From assembly GCF_964656455.1 (NCBI RefSeq), contig NC_135714.1, forward strand, positions 123,498,131-123,562,130: a DNA stretch of 64,000 nt, in the 5' to 3' direction. The first letter of the stretch is position 1; each line of letters starts with the position of its first letter. The stretch comes from Halichoerus grypus. Lineage: Eukaryota; Chordata; Mammalia; Carnivora; Phocidae. The notes under the pieces are model-generated. The model was not told the origin of the DNA. It did no database searches and saw only the letters and a list, made by a program, of their open reading frames with translations. The position numbers and the translations under genes are program-made. Positions 21,922-33,760 of the stretch are shown here, piece after piece.

Positions 21922-22300
21922 AAAGAAAAAATTATTCTGACACTTGTTAAGACAGTAAGGAAGACTTCTGGACTATTGTAATAGGTGCCAAGACTATCAC
22001 AATAAGGAGGTAAATCGGGATCAATTCCGAATACAACAAACACAAGTGGGGATTGATAGTCAGTGAGCAGAATGCGGAGGTAGATGGAAAATTACTAGAG
22101 GAGCACGTGAAGGGTAGTTGTTAAACCAACTTACCAGGATTCTTGCTGAAGGCAAGCCAGGGTGACCAGATATCAAGGGTGGAAGGAATTCTAGAATGGT
22201 ATTGGGTATTGGGTATAGATATGCAGGGATCCAAAATGTTTGCTTTTATGTCTTGCAGTCATGATCTTTTCAAATTCAAGCCAGTGATGGCTCTTTTGAC
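21922..22300. other. Unassigned
   Basis: No gene or named repeat seen. Confidence 0.3.
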
Positions 22301-22302
22301 AA

Positions 22303-22337
<35 letters not shown>

Positions 22338-22350
22338 TACACACACACAA
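22301..22350. repeat. (CT)n-(CA)n compound microsatellite
   Basis: About ten CT units run directly into about fourteen CA units with one CATA interruption. Confidence 0.9.
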
Positions 22351-23059
22351 CTGTTGGCTTTGTATCTATTTGATTTCAGTTAGGTCCATGTGACAATAGT
22401 CACTATAATTTTTTTAAGCCCCTTCCCCCCACCAGAAGCAGATTGAGCTTATTGGTCTTTTATTGCATAGACAGGCCCTTATCACTTTCCTCTGAACCAT
22501 CTCTTTTCTCCTGTCCAGCTAAAAGGATTTATTTGGGAGGGAGGGAGACACCTTAATACATTTAAAGATTTTAAGAAGGGTTGTGGTAGCCATGCCCCTT
22601 GATTTATTCTTCTGTCCATGACTGAATTTTAATTGACTTCTATTGCTGAAATCATTTCTAAATTTTATCTTTTATTGGTAGATAAGAGAAACAGTTACAT
22701 ATTTCAACCCTGCAATTCTCAACACTTCTAAATTCTCTCTTTCCTCTCATCCCTGCTTGGCCAATTCCTTGCTGAGTTCATTTCTTCTTTATAGTTGTGA
22801 AATGCACCTAATAACCACCATGGCACATTAGTGACATTCTGTTTCACCACATCTTAACCTAAAGTCACAAGTATATTAACTGTCTTATCTGCCTTCAGAT
22901 TATTATGGACAGTCATTATACCAAATATTTACCATTCCAAATATTTACCACTCCATGTCATGGATTGCCATTTTTTTTTCCCCTGTTTTAAAGTTTCCTG
23001 TCACACACTGTCCAGAAGCCAATGCCATATCTTTTAGGATTCAGTTGTTATGCAGCATT
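22351..23059. other. Unassigned
   Basis: No gene seen. A local duplication of 'ccaaatatttacca(t/c)tcc' occurs at 22919-22953. Confidence 0.35.
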
Positions 23060-23420
23060 TCACTCCTGGTACCAGTCAGTTATCATAACAATGATGCCCC
23101 AATCTCTGTGGCTTATAAAATAAAGGTTTATTCAACACTTGTGTTACATGTAGGCTGAAGGTGGGTTGTGACTCTATTCTACATGGCTTCTCATTCTCAG
23201 ACCCAGGCTGGAGAAACAGCCCCTATTTAGGACATGCTGTCCTCATGGCACATGGAAGACAGTGTTAGAGCCAACCACTCAATGGCATTTATCACATCTG
23301 CTCAAATAGGACTGGCCACAGGAAGTCACGTGGTGAAACCTGATATCAATGGGACAAGGAAGAATAGTCTTTGATGGGTGAGAACTGCAGGGTAAAAATG
23401 TATAATCTTCTCACAAGGAG
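23060..23420 (-). repeat. Old LTR-like repeat (copy 2)
   Basis: Begins 'gttatcataacaatgatgccccaatctctgtggcttataaaataaaggtttatt', a typical reverse MaLR-like start, and shares several blocks with 19555-19958. Family unassigned. Confidence 0.45.
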
Positions 23421-26142
23421 CAGGAAGCAAATAATTAAAGAAAGCATAAAATCAACCACATTGGTCAAGAACAGAATTATTGGAGGAAGATATTTTTCTC
23501 TCTTGATCTTGACAAGCAAGAGAATTAATAAATGAGTCAACAATCCCCACTAAAACTTTGATAAGAAGAAAAAGAAAGAACAGACTGTGTGTGTGATTTC
23601 TTTTTCCTCTTGATTGCTTTGTTTTCACTCCCTCTCTAGTCATACATAAAGTGTAATATGTCATATGGAATAAAAGAAAAAAACAGTCCCCATTGATTTT
23701 GCTCACTTTCTATTACTAAGACCGCTGAGACCAGGGACACGGGGTGGCAATGGAAGGGGAGGATTATAGAGTCCTCCTTTCAGGGATAGAGGTCTATTCT
23801 TCCCTCCTATAGCTTACTAACTTTCACCAACAGAGTAGGCCAGTTCCTAGAATCGCACACAGATCATAAGGCCACATCTATCCTCTAACAATAAAATTTC
23901 TCAAAGTATCAGAGTAATCTGCTACAGATCAGTAGCTAAATGCCCAAATGCGCTCTATTTTATTCTTTTTGTATGGTCCAATTTTGGGAGCAGAGACTCA
24001 ATCTTCTTGAACAGGGCAGCTGTTAATGTACACGTGCTTTTGTGCTAAAGATGAAAAAGGTGTCTCCCCTTGGTGGACAAATTGGGAAAATACCATAAAA
24101 AAAAAAGTTCCCCTCCCTCCCATGTGGTTGAATTAGTAAAAGATGCCCCCTGAAGGAGAGCACATGGCTTAAAGAACGTAGCTCTGTGGGATGAAAAAAC
24201 AACAACAACAACAAAATGCAATTTGCTCCCAGCAAATGTAGTCGTTAGCGAAGGTTTCAGCTTGGCAAGTGCAATGTGGCTTTGACTGAAGCCCCCACTC
24301 ACCTCTTGGACCAGGTGCCTTTGTTCAGTGCACAAAAACACAATTATGAGTGACAGCCCTGCATTTGACATTAAGCATGGGATGCAAAAATCTCATGTAA
24401 AACTTGTCCAAAGGAATATTTTTCCTCAATAAATTTCATTCTCAGCTTCTGCAGACTAGCGTTGAGTGGTTTAATTAAACTCCACACTGACGTGGGCCAG
24501 TCACTAGCATCCATTCTCTATTGAGAAAGGAGCCTTAGGTAACTTAGTGGTTTGAGTACAATAAGACCTTTCTCTTCTCTGTAGGTAATATGTCATGTTT
24601 AGTGCCCTCTAATGGAGTTATTTATACACTTCCTTAATGCAGAAACAAGCTGGTGAGGTAGGGTTTTTAGGTTTTCTTTTTTTTCTCTAGCTCTTTCATT
24701 ATCGTTTTGCATTTTATTCTTCTTTCTGGTTCAATCTTCCACGTTCAGATCTTTACCTTTTCTTGCCAATCGCCAGTAACAGTATACTTGAAAATGTTCA
24801 CAGGATGTTCTCCAGACACCTGCTGTCAAGTACCACATGTAGGAGACTTGTACAGTAAATGGCCTCTCATTAGAGAGAATTGCCATATGCTATTATAAAG
24901 AAGTCATTCTTCAACCCCTTTGCTTCACACAGCATCATACTCAGCAGTGCAAATGTAAGGATTATTTAATGTTTCACAACACTCACAAATGGAGTTTGAA
25001 CAAAAAATGATCAACAAACTAAGACTATTTACTTTTGGGAGAAGCCAATGTCAAAGCATTGCAGCAGCCTGAACTGTAATGTGAGTTCTAATTTTTCACA
25101 TTTGTACAGTATCCACTCTGGCAATGTGTGTGTTCAAAGTGCAGAAAGAGTGGCCGGTGACTTGTTTTTCTTAAAATATATCTACTCACAGTAGAAACAG
25201 TCATGAATAATCTAGGACCACTCATCAGAAGCCACACAAAGTACATAAAATAGAAAATCAAAATAAATAAATCAATGTTTTAAAAACCTGCTCAGTTCTA
25301 ATTTGCTCAGTGTAATTTGAAAGTTAACTTTAAAAAAAAAATGAAAGTTAACTTTTAAAATAACATTTTTTTGAAAAACTTTGTGAAAATTAAAGAAATT
25401 CATCTGTTCACCTAGTTGAGGAGAATCGATGTGGTTGGTTATTTCAGTGGAACCAAATTGAGTTTATACGGTTTTAATAAGGTGGTTATAAATTTTCATT
25501 GCTTGTGATCTTCTCGGGGATTCCAAAAGCAACTATCCAGAGATGACTGCTCTCCAAGTGTTGTCCTTCTCAACTTTATTTAGTGTGAAGATAAAAAGAA
25601 GGATGTTTTCAGTTACAAGTAATGGAGATCTCAAGCCAAATTGGCCAGAATACTAACAAACAATTTCACATAATAAAAGGTCCAGAAGTAGGGAGGGCTA
25701 TGAGATGGCTAAGTCAGTGGTTAACAATGTTACCAGTTCTATCCCTCTCTCCACTGAGGTTGGCTTTATTCTCAGGCTGGTTACAAGATAACTTTGGTAG
25801 TTCCAGAGCACATATCTTGATAAAATACAGATGACAGATTTTTCTCTTCTATAGATCTCTCTTAGGAGCAAGAAAATGTGTCCTAGAAGCTCTCCTAGAA
25901 GCTTCTACATCTCATTCCTAAATCACCACTGGCAAAAGGAATGAGATTATCCTTAAAAAAACCAGGCTTAGTGTCAGAGAAGATGTCAGTTAGCCTTAGG
26001 TACATGACTCCATGGTGTTGGGGGACTTGGGAGGGGGCAACACTTTCACAAAACTGGGTTTCTGGTAGAAAAGAAGAAAGAGAAAAATGGATGCTAAATG
26101 AGGAACCTATATAATCCTCTCTGATAGCTAAATCTGGAAGTG
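23421..26142. other. Repeat-poor, apparently single-copy sequence
   Basis: About 2.7 kb in which I recognise no transposon, apart from short A- or T-rich runs, a (CAA)n-like stretch near 24200 and the 24-bp direct repeat at 25318-25355. Open frames are short and show no family signature. Such an interval could hold conserved non-coding DNA, but nothing in the sequence alone proves it. Confidence 0.35.
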
Positions 26143-26501
26143 CACTTGACTCTTCAACAACAAGGTCTTGCACTGGTTGGGTCCAATTATACATGGATTT
26201 TTTTCAATGAATGCAGTATAGTACCATAAATCTATTTTCTCTTCCTAATGATTTTTTTATCAACATTTTCTTTATTCCAGCCATATTGTAAGAATATAGC
26301 ATATAATACATACACAAAATACGTGTTAATTGACTGTATGTTATTAGGCTTGTTGTTGTATTATTGTTATTAGTAAGGCTTCCAGTCAACAGTAAGGTTT
26401 TAGTAGTTAAATTTGGGGAGAGTCAAAAGTTACACAGGGATTTTCAACTGTACAGGTGGTCAGTGCTGCTAACCCCAACATTATTCAAAGGTTGACTGTA
26501 G
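26143..26501 (+). mobile_element. Tigger-like (TcMar) non-autonomous DNA transposon
   Basis: Imperfect terminal inverted repeats, left 'cacttgactcttcaacaac' and right 'attattcaaaggttgactgta', enclose a body with 'attatacatggatttttttcaatgaatgcagta' and 'taaggcttccagtcaacagtaaggttttagtagttaa'. About 360 bp, no transposase. Exact subfamily not certain. Confidence 0.75.
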
Positions 26502-26522
26502 TTTAATAAATTTTAGTATCTC

Positions 26523-26720
26523 AGAACCCGTGGGTGGCTCAGTTGGTTAAACGTCTGCCTTCGGCTTGGGTCATGATCTCGGGGTCTTGGAATCGGGCCC
26601 AAGTCGGTTTCCCTGCTCAGCAGGGAGTCTGCTTCTCCCTCTCCCTCTGCTCCTCTCTGCACTCGTGCTCTCTCTCTCTCTCTCTCTCAAATAAAAAAAT
26701 AAAATCTTTAAAAATAAATA
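26523..26720 (+). mobile_element. CAN-SINE
   Basis: Head 'cgtgggtggctcagttggttaaacgtctgccttcgg', CT-rich body, tail of AAATAAATA units. TSD AATAAATTTTAGTATCTC (26505-26522) and AATAAATTTTAATGTCTC (26721-26738), two changes in 18. Confidence 0.93.
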
Positions 26721-26738
26721 AATAAATTTTAATGTCTC

Positions 26739-27163
26739 CAAACTACTACTGAAATCCTAATTGTAAAAACAGAAAGCTCTTCCTTCTTAAGAGATTGTCC
26801 AGTTTCTTCATGATGTTTAATATTAAAAAGGAAAGGAAAAAAGAAAAGAAAACGCTTATATATTCTTAGAGATGTATTTACTGAGCATTTTCAACCTCAA
26901 AACTAAGAAATTTCACACTATCTTTAGAGTAGATATTTTGGCTCCTTTTAATTGCTGGATACTCACCACAGAGAAAGCTGATTAGATTTATGGTCAATAT
27001 GAAGACTTGTTGAGAGGCTAAAATATTATGGATCTTCCCAAAAGATGTGGGAAACATTTCCAGTTTGTTGTGATCTATGATTTTTTCTGATGTTACAGCT
27101 ACTGATCCACATATTTTGGGATCCCATGTAAGTATTCTATAAGTTTTTTAACTAGTCTAATAT
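26739..27163. other. Unassigned
   Basis: No feature seen other than an A-rich run at about 26820-26850. Confidence 0.3.
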
Positions 27164-27321
27164 CTTGCTACTCAAAATATATTCCTTGGACAAGCAGCAT
27201 CAGCATCATGTGAAAGCTTGATTGAAATGAAAAATCTCGGGCGCACCTCAAACCTACAGAAGCTGCATTTTAACAAGATTTCCAAGAGATTAATATGCAC
27301 ATGAAAGTTTGAGAAGCACTA
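27164..27321 (-). mobile_element. MER5A hAT-Charlie transposon
   Basis: Ends 'cttgctactcaaa' and 'gtttgagaagcact' with the central blocks 'agcagcatcagcatcatgtg' and 'gctgcattttaacaagatttcc' match MER5A read backwards. Confidence 0.8.
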
Positions 27322-28265
27322 CTACTAGGTATACATAGTAACTCCCTTGGCTCCTAGTGCCTGGGGGATACTATACATAATACGAAATCCAGCAACTACA
27401 GTGTAGTATAACGCACATCATTGTAGCTTGGAACTTGAGGAACCAAGAGATTAATATCATGGGCTTGAAAAATAAAATTCTTGCTCATCTCTTATCTCTG
27501 TTCCATTAATCCAAATATCAAGATTTCATTTAAACTCATTCATCTGTACATAAAGGATGCCAGAAAAATCTCTGATCCCTTCTTCTGATCACATCAAAAC
27601 AGGTTGGATATTTAGACATGGGTTTCATGGTACATAGTGGGAAGATGGAAGATTAGAACTTGCTTGGAGTCATTTAGACAAATGCTGGCACTATTTCCAC
27701 CAAGTACACAGTGAGGGCAATATGGCGGCCAACACATGGCAGGTGCCCAGTAAAACCCCCATGTTAATTTTTTTTAAGTGATAATAAGGCTAAAATTACA
27801 AACTGAAGTTTGTTCTTATGGTTTGATCATTTAGACAAGTACAGTATGTTCATAGGCTTATCTACCCCACATTTAGCACCCTCCCCTTCTTGGCATTTCT
27901 CTCATTTCCTCGAAAAGCCTTTTCTGGAGAAACTTCAGATCAGAAGCCAAAGAAAATTCAGCTCAATTTGCCCTGCTCCCCATAGACCTCCCAATGACTG
28001 AAGGCTTTCATTCCCTCTCTCCCACATTAATTCTGGCTGTGCGTTAGTCACCATCAGTGTTTCCCTAGGTTTCATGGTGAGAAAGCAGCGAATTTGCTGG
28101 GCTAGTCTAGACTGTGTTAGCAGGCTGCTGCTTTATTTTCATGGGCATTTGATTTGCTTTGCTTTGCTTTGTTTGTTGTTGCAGTTGTTTTTGCATACTA
28201 CTGCCAGAAAATATAACCAAAGTTGTATAAAGGTACAGTCAAATCTACAAATGTAAGATCTATAA
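27322..28265. other. Unassigned
   Basis: No gene seen. Contains a (TTTGC)n-like run near 28150-28170. Confidence 0.3.
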
Positions 28266-30712
28266 ATATATAATCCCCAACACCTTTGCTCCCCCTCCTT
28301 TGCCCTTTACCTGTTCTTTGTCCACTTATCCTACCACACCCATGGCTTTTATAATATTTCATTTTTCTCCTACACTCAGCCCTATCCCCACTGCCTCTCC
28401 TCTGAATCGATGGCCTTCCCTCCTGCTTCATAGAAAAATTTGAGGCCTTGCAGTAAGAACTTTTTTGGCTTCTGACCCCCCAACTCCAATTTCTATACAT
28501 ACTTATCTTAACTTCCTTTCTCCAGTCTCTTCATATCACATTTCAAGTTCCAGACTTATCCCTTCACTTCTATTCCTGATCCCTTCTCCAGTGGGTTCAA
28601 TGGCAGTCCCTAAAAATATATGTCCATGGCTTACTCCCTGGAACTGTGAATGTTACCTTCTTTGGAAAAAAGGGTTTTGGAGGATGTGATTAAGGATCTT
28701 GAGATGAGGAAATCATCCTGGATTATCCAGGTGGGTCCTAAATTCAATAACAAGTGTCCTTGTCAGAGACAGACAGAGAGATTTGAAACAGACAGAAGAG
28801 GAGAAGACAAAAACACACAGGGGAAAAGTGGATGTGACAATGGTGACAAAGATTGCAGTGATGAGGTCTCAAGTCAAGGAATGCCAAGGACAGCCAGCAG
28901 CCATCAGAAGCTAGAAAAGACAAGGCAGGGTCTCCCCAACACCCCAGGCTCCAGAGAGAGGTGGCCCTACTGACACTTTGATTTCAGACTTCTGACTTCC
29001 AGAACTGTGAAAAAAAAAATTCTGATGTTTTAAGCCGCCAAGTTCTTGGTCATTTGTTATAGCAACCATAGGAAACTAATATACCTTCCCTGCCAGAGAA
29101 AGATCTTGCCATTATCAATTAGCTCTTCTTTCTCCTATACTTTCAATCCTTCTACTGCCTCTTTTCCCTTAGCCATACATCCTTGCAATGTTCTCCCGTC
29201 TTAAAAAATATTTCATTTATTTGTTTTACTCTACCCCTTTCTGTTTCCTTTTCAGGTAAACACTTCAAAAATAGCCTGCACTTTATTCCCTCTCCATGCA
29301 CTCCCTCTCACATTTCAGACTGCTACAGTCAAACTGCTCTACCTACCGCCCCGGTGGAATGCTCTTGCAAAGGTCACCTGTGTTCTCAAAATTGCTAAAG
29401 TCAGTGAACTCTTGTCAACTTTCATCTTATTTGACCTCATTGCTGTATTTGATACTACTGCCTCCTCTCTTCTTAGAACATATCCTTTTCTTGAATTCCA
29501 AGGTGTAACTCTCTCCTAATTCTCTTTCTCCCCTGCCCCATGTCTTCATAAACTCCCTTGATGTTGCTGTTTTCCTAGTCACGTAAACATTGCTAATACC
29601 CTAGGTTCTTTTGACTCCTGGCTTTCCCCTCCTTTATTTGCTCTCTGGAGAACCTCATCTTCTTCTATGGCTCTACCTACCACACATATGGATGAAAACC
29701 TAATCGATTTCTTGATATGACCCCTTCCCTAAAGTTCTAAGTACATACAGCCAACAGCTTACTGGCTCTATGTTAAGGAGTACCCGCCTTAACACCTCAA
29801 ACTTAATATTCCCAAAATGAAAAGGAAAGGAAACACCCAGGATCAATCAACAAATAAACAAAAGTGATCTTCCTCTTGCATTAAGTTAAGGCACTATTTG
29901 CCATCCCCCAAGTCAAAAACCCAGAATCATTTTAAACTCTTCTCTTCCCTTTTATCTTCTCACCTAACCTTCCATATCAAATTGATGACCAAGTTCTGTC
30001 AATTCCCTCTCTATAACATCTCTCATTTATGTCCTTCCATCTTCATCCCACTTTTATGGCTTTCGTTCCAGTTCTCATCACTTTGCACCTGGACTCTTGT
30101 TACAGTCACCTAACCCACCTCTTGCCTTAAGTCTTGCTTTCTCCAATTCATTATCCACTGTGGTGGTAAAACTCTTTGGGGAATTCCTGACTGTCTGCTA
30201 AGATAAACTCCACATTGAAATATGGCATTTAAGGCCCAACACAATCTGGCTTCTACCTCTTTCTCTAACCTTCTCTCTCTCCCCTCCTACTACATGCCCA
30301 AGTACCAGTCATGTTGAAACATCTCCCAAAACCCAACCCCTTTCATACCTCCATGCCTTTGTTCATGCTGCTTCCTTTATAATGCCCTTTCTTCTTCTCC
30401 TGCTGAACATTTTACTCAACTTCAGAATATTCTTCAAATATGACCTCCTCTATGAAGTTTTCTTGATCTCATTTCCCCAATGCATTGGGGCCCTAATGTA
30501 CTCTGTACACAGTTCAATCATAGCATTGATAGACTTTATTATACTTATGAGTTTCCATGTTTATCGTTCCTACTAAATTGTTAGATAATTGAAGAAAGAA
30601 TCTTCTTTCTTTATCCCTAACACCTTGCACAATGCTGAACAGAGTAAACAAACAAATTAAAAAAAAAAAAAAAAAGCTTGCTAAATATGTTAATGAATGA
30701 GTGCATGAAGAA
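28266..30712 (+). mobile_element. L2 LINE, long 3' part, interrupted by an LTR
   Basis: Pyrimidine-rich sequence follows the L2 order on the plus strand: 'tttgacctcattgctgtatttgatactactgcc' (RT-side block, about 29430), 'ctccacattgaaatatggcatttaaggcccaacacaatctggcttctacctc' (about 30210), 'tttgttcatgctgcttcctttataatgcc' (about 30357), and a 3' end that resembles L2 around a run of 17 A. It is too mutated to read as protein. Split by the MaLR LTR at 28592-29083. Confidence 0.7.
28592..29083 (+). mobile_element. MaLR (MLT1-type) LTR inside L2
   Basis: Plus-strand LTR: 'tgggttcaatggcagtccctaaaaatatatgtcc' start, 'gatgtgattaaggatcttgagatgagg', 'cagacttctgacttccagaactgtgaaa', and end 'gttatagcaaccataggaaactaata'. 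L2-like sequence lies on both sides. Confidence 0.85.
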
Positions 30713-31528
30713 CATGGATCTGTGAATCTGGTCTACTGCCTTAAAGCCATGCTTTGGGTGCTGGAGAGGAACACAATGAACATGACAACTCTTCCTATTC
30801 CTCCAGTTTTACACAATGGTAAGTAATTTAAAATACTTTAAATTAAAATAAGCAAGGACTTATTATGAATCATAGTATAAACACAGAATTAATACTGAAG
30901 GTAAAATGTTCAAAGGAAGTTCAAACATGATTTGGAACATTTTGGACTAAGGGCTAGACTTCCTCAGGGCAGACAAATTTAGTGTTCATGTTCTGTACCA
31001 ATGGGGGTAATTTAGTGGAAAAGTTTCAGAAGTTATGTTAGAGTATTGTATTTATTATAAGTAATAAAATGGAACTCCCAATATAGATATTACTAGCTAG
31101 GATGAAGGGAGTCTTCATAAGAGGTGTGTATCACCTAAGGCAAAAGTACAGGAAGGTCTGGGTCTATACCCAAAATAGATTCCAAGATAATTCTTTTCCA
31201 AAAAAACTCAAAAAACAAACAAAAAGAAAAACAAGATTCACAATAGAATTCTTTTAAATATCAAACTCTGTGAGATTTAAAATACAGCTCAAATTATAAA
31301 CATATGATTCTCTCAACTTTTCATATATATGAACATTTTTATATCCCAGGATTTCAGATCAAGTTTAGAGTCAGTTGTGACAATTCAGAGACCTAAGTTT
31401 GTACCGGAGACTCAAGCTTTGCCTGCACTCTTGCTTCCAAGCTGTAGGTAATGTCACACAAACTAGGGAAAAAGTTGAGCCCCACAGTTTCTATAACTCC
31501 TGAGTTGAGATAAAGATAAGGTAAATTT
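30713..31528. other. Unassigned
   Basis: AT-rich. No gene or named repeat seen. Confidence 0.3.
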
Positions 31529-31544
31529 TAAAAATAGTTGACTA

Positions 31545-31854
31545 CGGGGGCACCTGGGTGGCTCAGTTGATTAAGCATCTGCCTTCAGCTCAGGTCATGA
31601 TCCCAGGATCCTGGAATCAAGTCCCACATTAGGCTCCCTGCTCAGCGGGAAGCCTGCTTCTCTCTCTCCCTCTGCCTCTCCCCCAGCTTGTGCTCTCTCT
31701 CTCTCTCGTTCACTCTCTCCCTCAAATAAATAAAATAAAATCTTTAAAAAATAAATAAAATAAATATATATATTTATATAATAAATAATAAATATAATAA
31801 AATAAATAATTTTATTTTATTTTTTATTTAAAATAAATAATAAATATAATAAAA
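31545..31854 (+). mobile_element. CAN-SINE with long AT-rich tail
   Basis: Head 'gggggcacctgggtggctcagttgattaagcatctgcc'. The tail from about 31730 has grown into about 120 bp of AAATAAATA/TTTATTTTA. The TSD TAAAAATAGTTGACTA (31529-31544 and 31855-31870) is perfect over 16 bp, so the whole AT-rich stretch belongs to the SINE tail. Confidence 0.93.
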
Positions 31855-31876
31855 TAAAAATAGTTGACTATGTTTG

Positions 31877-32037
31877 GAGTGCCTGGGTGGCTCAGTGGGT
31901 TAAGCTTCCAACTCTTGATTTAGGCTCACGTCATGATCTCAGGGTTGTGAGATGGAGCCCTGTGTAGAGCCCACTTAAGAGTCTCTCTCTCCCTCTGCCC
32001 CTTCCCCCACCCCCACTTGCATGCTCTCTCTCTCTCT

Positions 32038-32083
<46 letters not shown>
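31877..32083 (+). mobile_element. CAN-SINE with (AT)20 tail
   Basis: Head 'gagtgcctgggtggctcagtgggttaag', CT-rich body, and a tail replaced by about 20 AT units (32041-32080). Flanked by TTGACTATGTTTG (31864-31876) and TTGACTGTATTTG (32085-32097). The left copy overlaps the right TSD of the SINE before it, so this one inserted second. Confidence 0.88.
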
Positions 32084-32084
<1 letters not shown>

Positions 32085-32132
32085 TTGACTGTATTTGTAC
32101 AGCACAAAATACTTTTAAGAAAAAATTATCAA

Positions 32133-33245
32133 GGGACTACATTAAAATAAAAAGTGTTTTCACAGCAAAGGAAACCATTAACAAACAAAAAGGCAACCAA
32201 CTGAATGGGAGAGGATATTCACAAGTGATATATCCAATAAGGGGTTAATATGCAAACTATATAAAGAATTTATACAACTCAACACCAAAAAAAAAAAAAA
32301 AAAATCCAATTAAAAAATGGGCAGAGGACCTGAAAAGACATTCTTCCAAAGAAGACATAGAGATGACCAACAGACACATGAAAAGATGCTCAACATCCCT
32401 TAGCATCAGGGAAATGCAAATCAAAACCACAATGAGATACCACCTTATACCTGTTATAATGGTAAAAATGAAAAACACAAGAAATAACAAGCGTTGGTAA
32501 GGATGTGGAAAAAAAGTAACCTTCATGCACTGTTGGTGGAAATGTAAATTGGTGTAGCCACTGTGGAAAACAGAATGTTTTCTTCAAAAAATTAAAAATA
32601 GAACTACCATATGATCCAGCAATTCTACTACTGGGTATTTACCCAAAGAAAACAAAAGTCACTAATTTAAAAAGATATATGCATATGTATATATGTTTAT
32701 TGCAGCATTATTTATAAAAGCTAAGATATGGAAGCAACCTAAATGTCCATCGATGGACAAATGGATAAGGAAGACATAGTATACATAGACACACAGACAC
32801 ACAATGAAATATTTCTCAGCCATAGAAAAGAATGAGATTGTGCCATCTGAGACAACACAGAAGGACCCAGAGGGTATTACAAAGTGAAATAAGTCAGACT
32901 GAGAAAGACAAATACCATATGGTTTCACTCATGAGTTAAAACAAAACAAAGCAGAACCAGATCTAGAAATACAGAGAACAAACTGATGACTGACAGAGGG
33001 GAGAGGGTGGGCGATGGGCAAAATGGGTGAAGGGGAGTGGGAAATACAGGTTTCCAGCTATGGAATGAATAAGTCATGGAAATAAAAGCACTGCATAAGG
33101 AATATAGTCAATGATATTGTAATAGCGATGTAACAGGACAGAAGGTAGCTATACTTGTAGTGAACATAGCATAATAGATAAACTTGTTGATTCACTATGT
33201 TGTACACTGGAGATTAATGTAACATTGTGCACCAACTACACTCAA
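32133..33245 (+). mobile_element. 5'-truncated L1 3' end
   Basis: Contains the ORF2 C-terminal region ('ctactgggtatttacccaaagaaaac', 'ccatcgatggacaaatggataagg') and the 3' UTR to 'caccaactacactcaaataaaaa'. The TSD AAAAATTATCAA (32121-32132) recurs at 33749-33760, after the long purine tract, so that tract is the tail of this L1. No intact frame. Confidence 0.92.
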
Positions 33246-33305
33246 ATAAAAAAGAAAGAAAGAAAGAAAGAAAGAAAGAAAAAGAAAGAAGGAAGGGAGA
33301 GAGAG

Positions 33306-33359
<54 letters not shown>

Positions 33360-33557
33360 GAAAGAAAGAAAGAAAGGAAAGAAAGGAAAGAAAGGAAAGA
33401 AAGGAAAGAAAGGAAAGAAAGGAAAGAAAGGAAAGAAAGGAAAGAAAGGAAAGAAAGGAAAGAAAGGAAAGAAAGGAAAGAAAGGAAAGAAAGAAAGGAA
33501 AGAAAGGAAAGAAAGAAAGGAAAGAAAGGAAAGAAAGGAAAGAAAGGAAAGAAAGGA

Positions 33558-33609
<52 letters not shown>

Positions 33610-33748
33610 AAAGAAAGAAAGAAAGAAAAGAAAGAAAGAAAAGAAAGAAAGAAAGAAAAAGAAAGAAGGAAGGGAGAGAAACAAAAGAAAGAAAAAAAGA
33701 CAAAGAGAAAGAAAGGGGGAGAGGGAGGGAGGGAAGGAGGGAGGAAGG
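33246..33748 (+). repeat. ~500-bp polypurine microsatellite grown from an L1 A tail
   Basis: Starts as A-rich, then (GAAA)n, then GGAAAGAAA nonamers (about 33357-33560), then (GAAA)n again and a more degenerate GGGA/GGAA end. Purines run unbroken for over 400 bases, with only a couple of C interruptions near 33680-33702. Long apparent reading frames (Lys/Glu/Arg or Phe/Leu/Ser only) are artefacts of the repeat. Confidence 0.97.
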
Positions 33749-33760
33749 AAAAATTATCAA

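Noticed and set aside
33246..33748. CRISPR-like or satellite-like array
   Set aside because: No spacers; it is a microsatellite grown from an L1 A tail, bounded by the L1 TSD.
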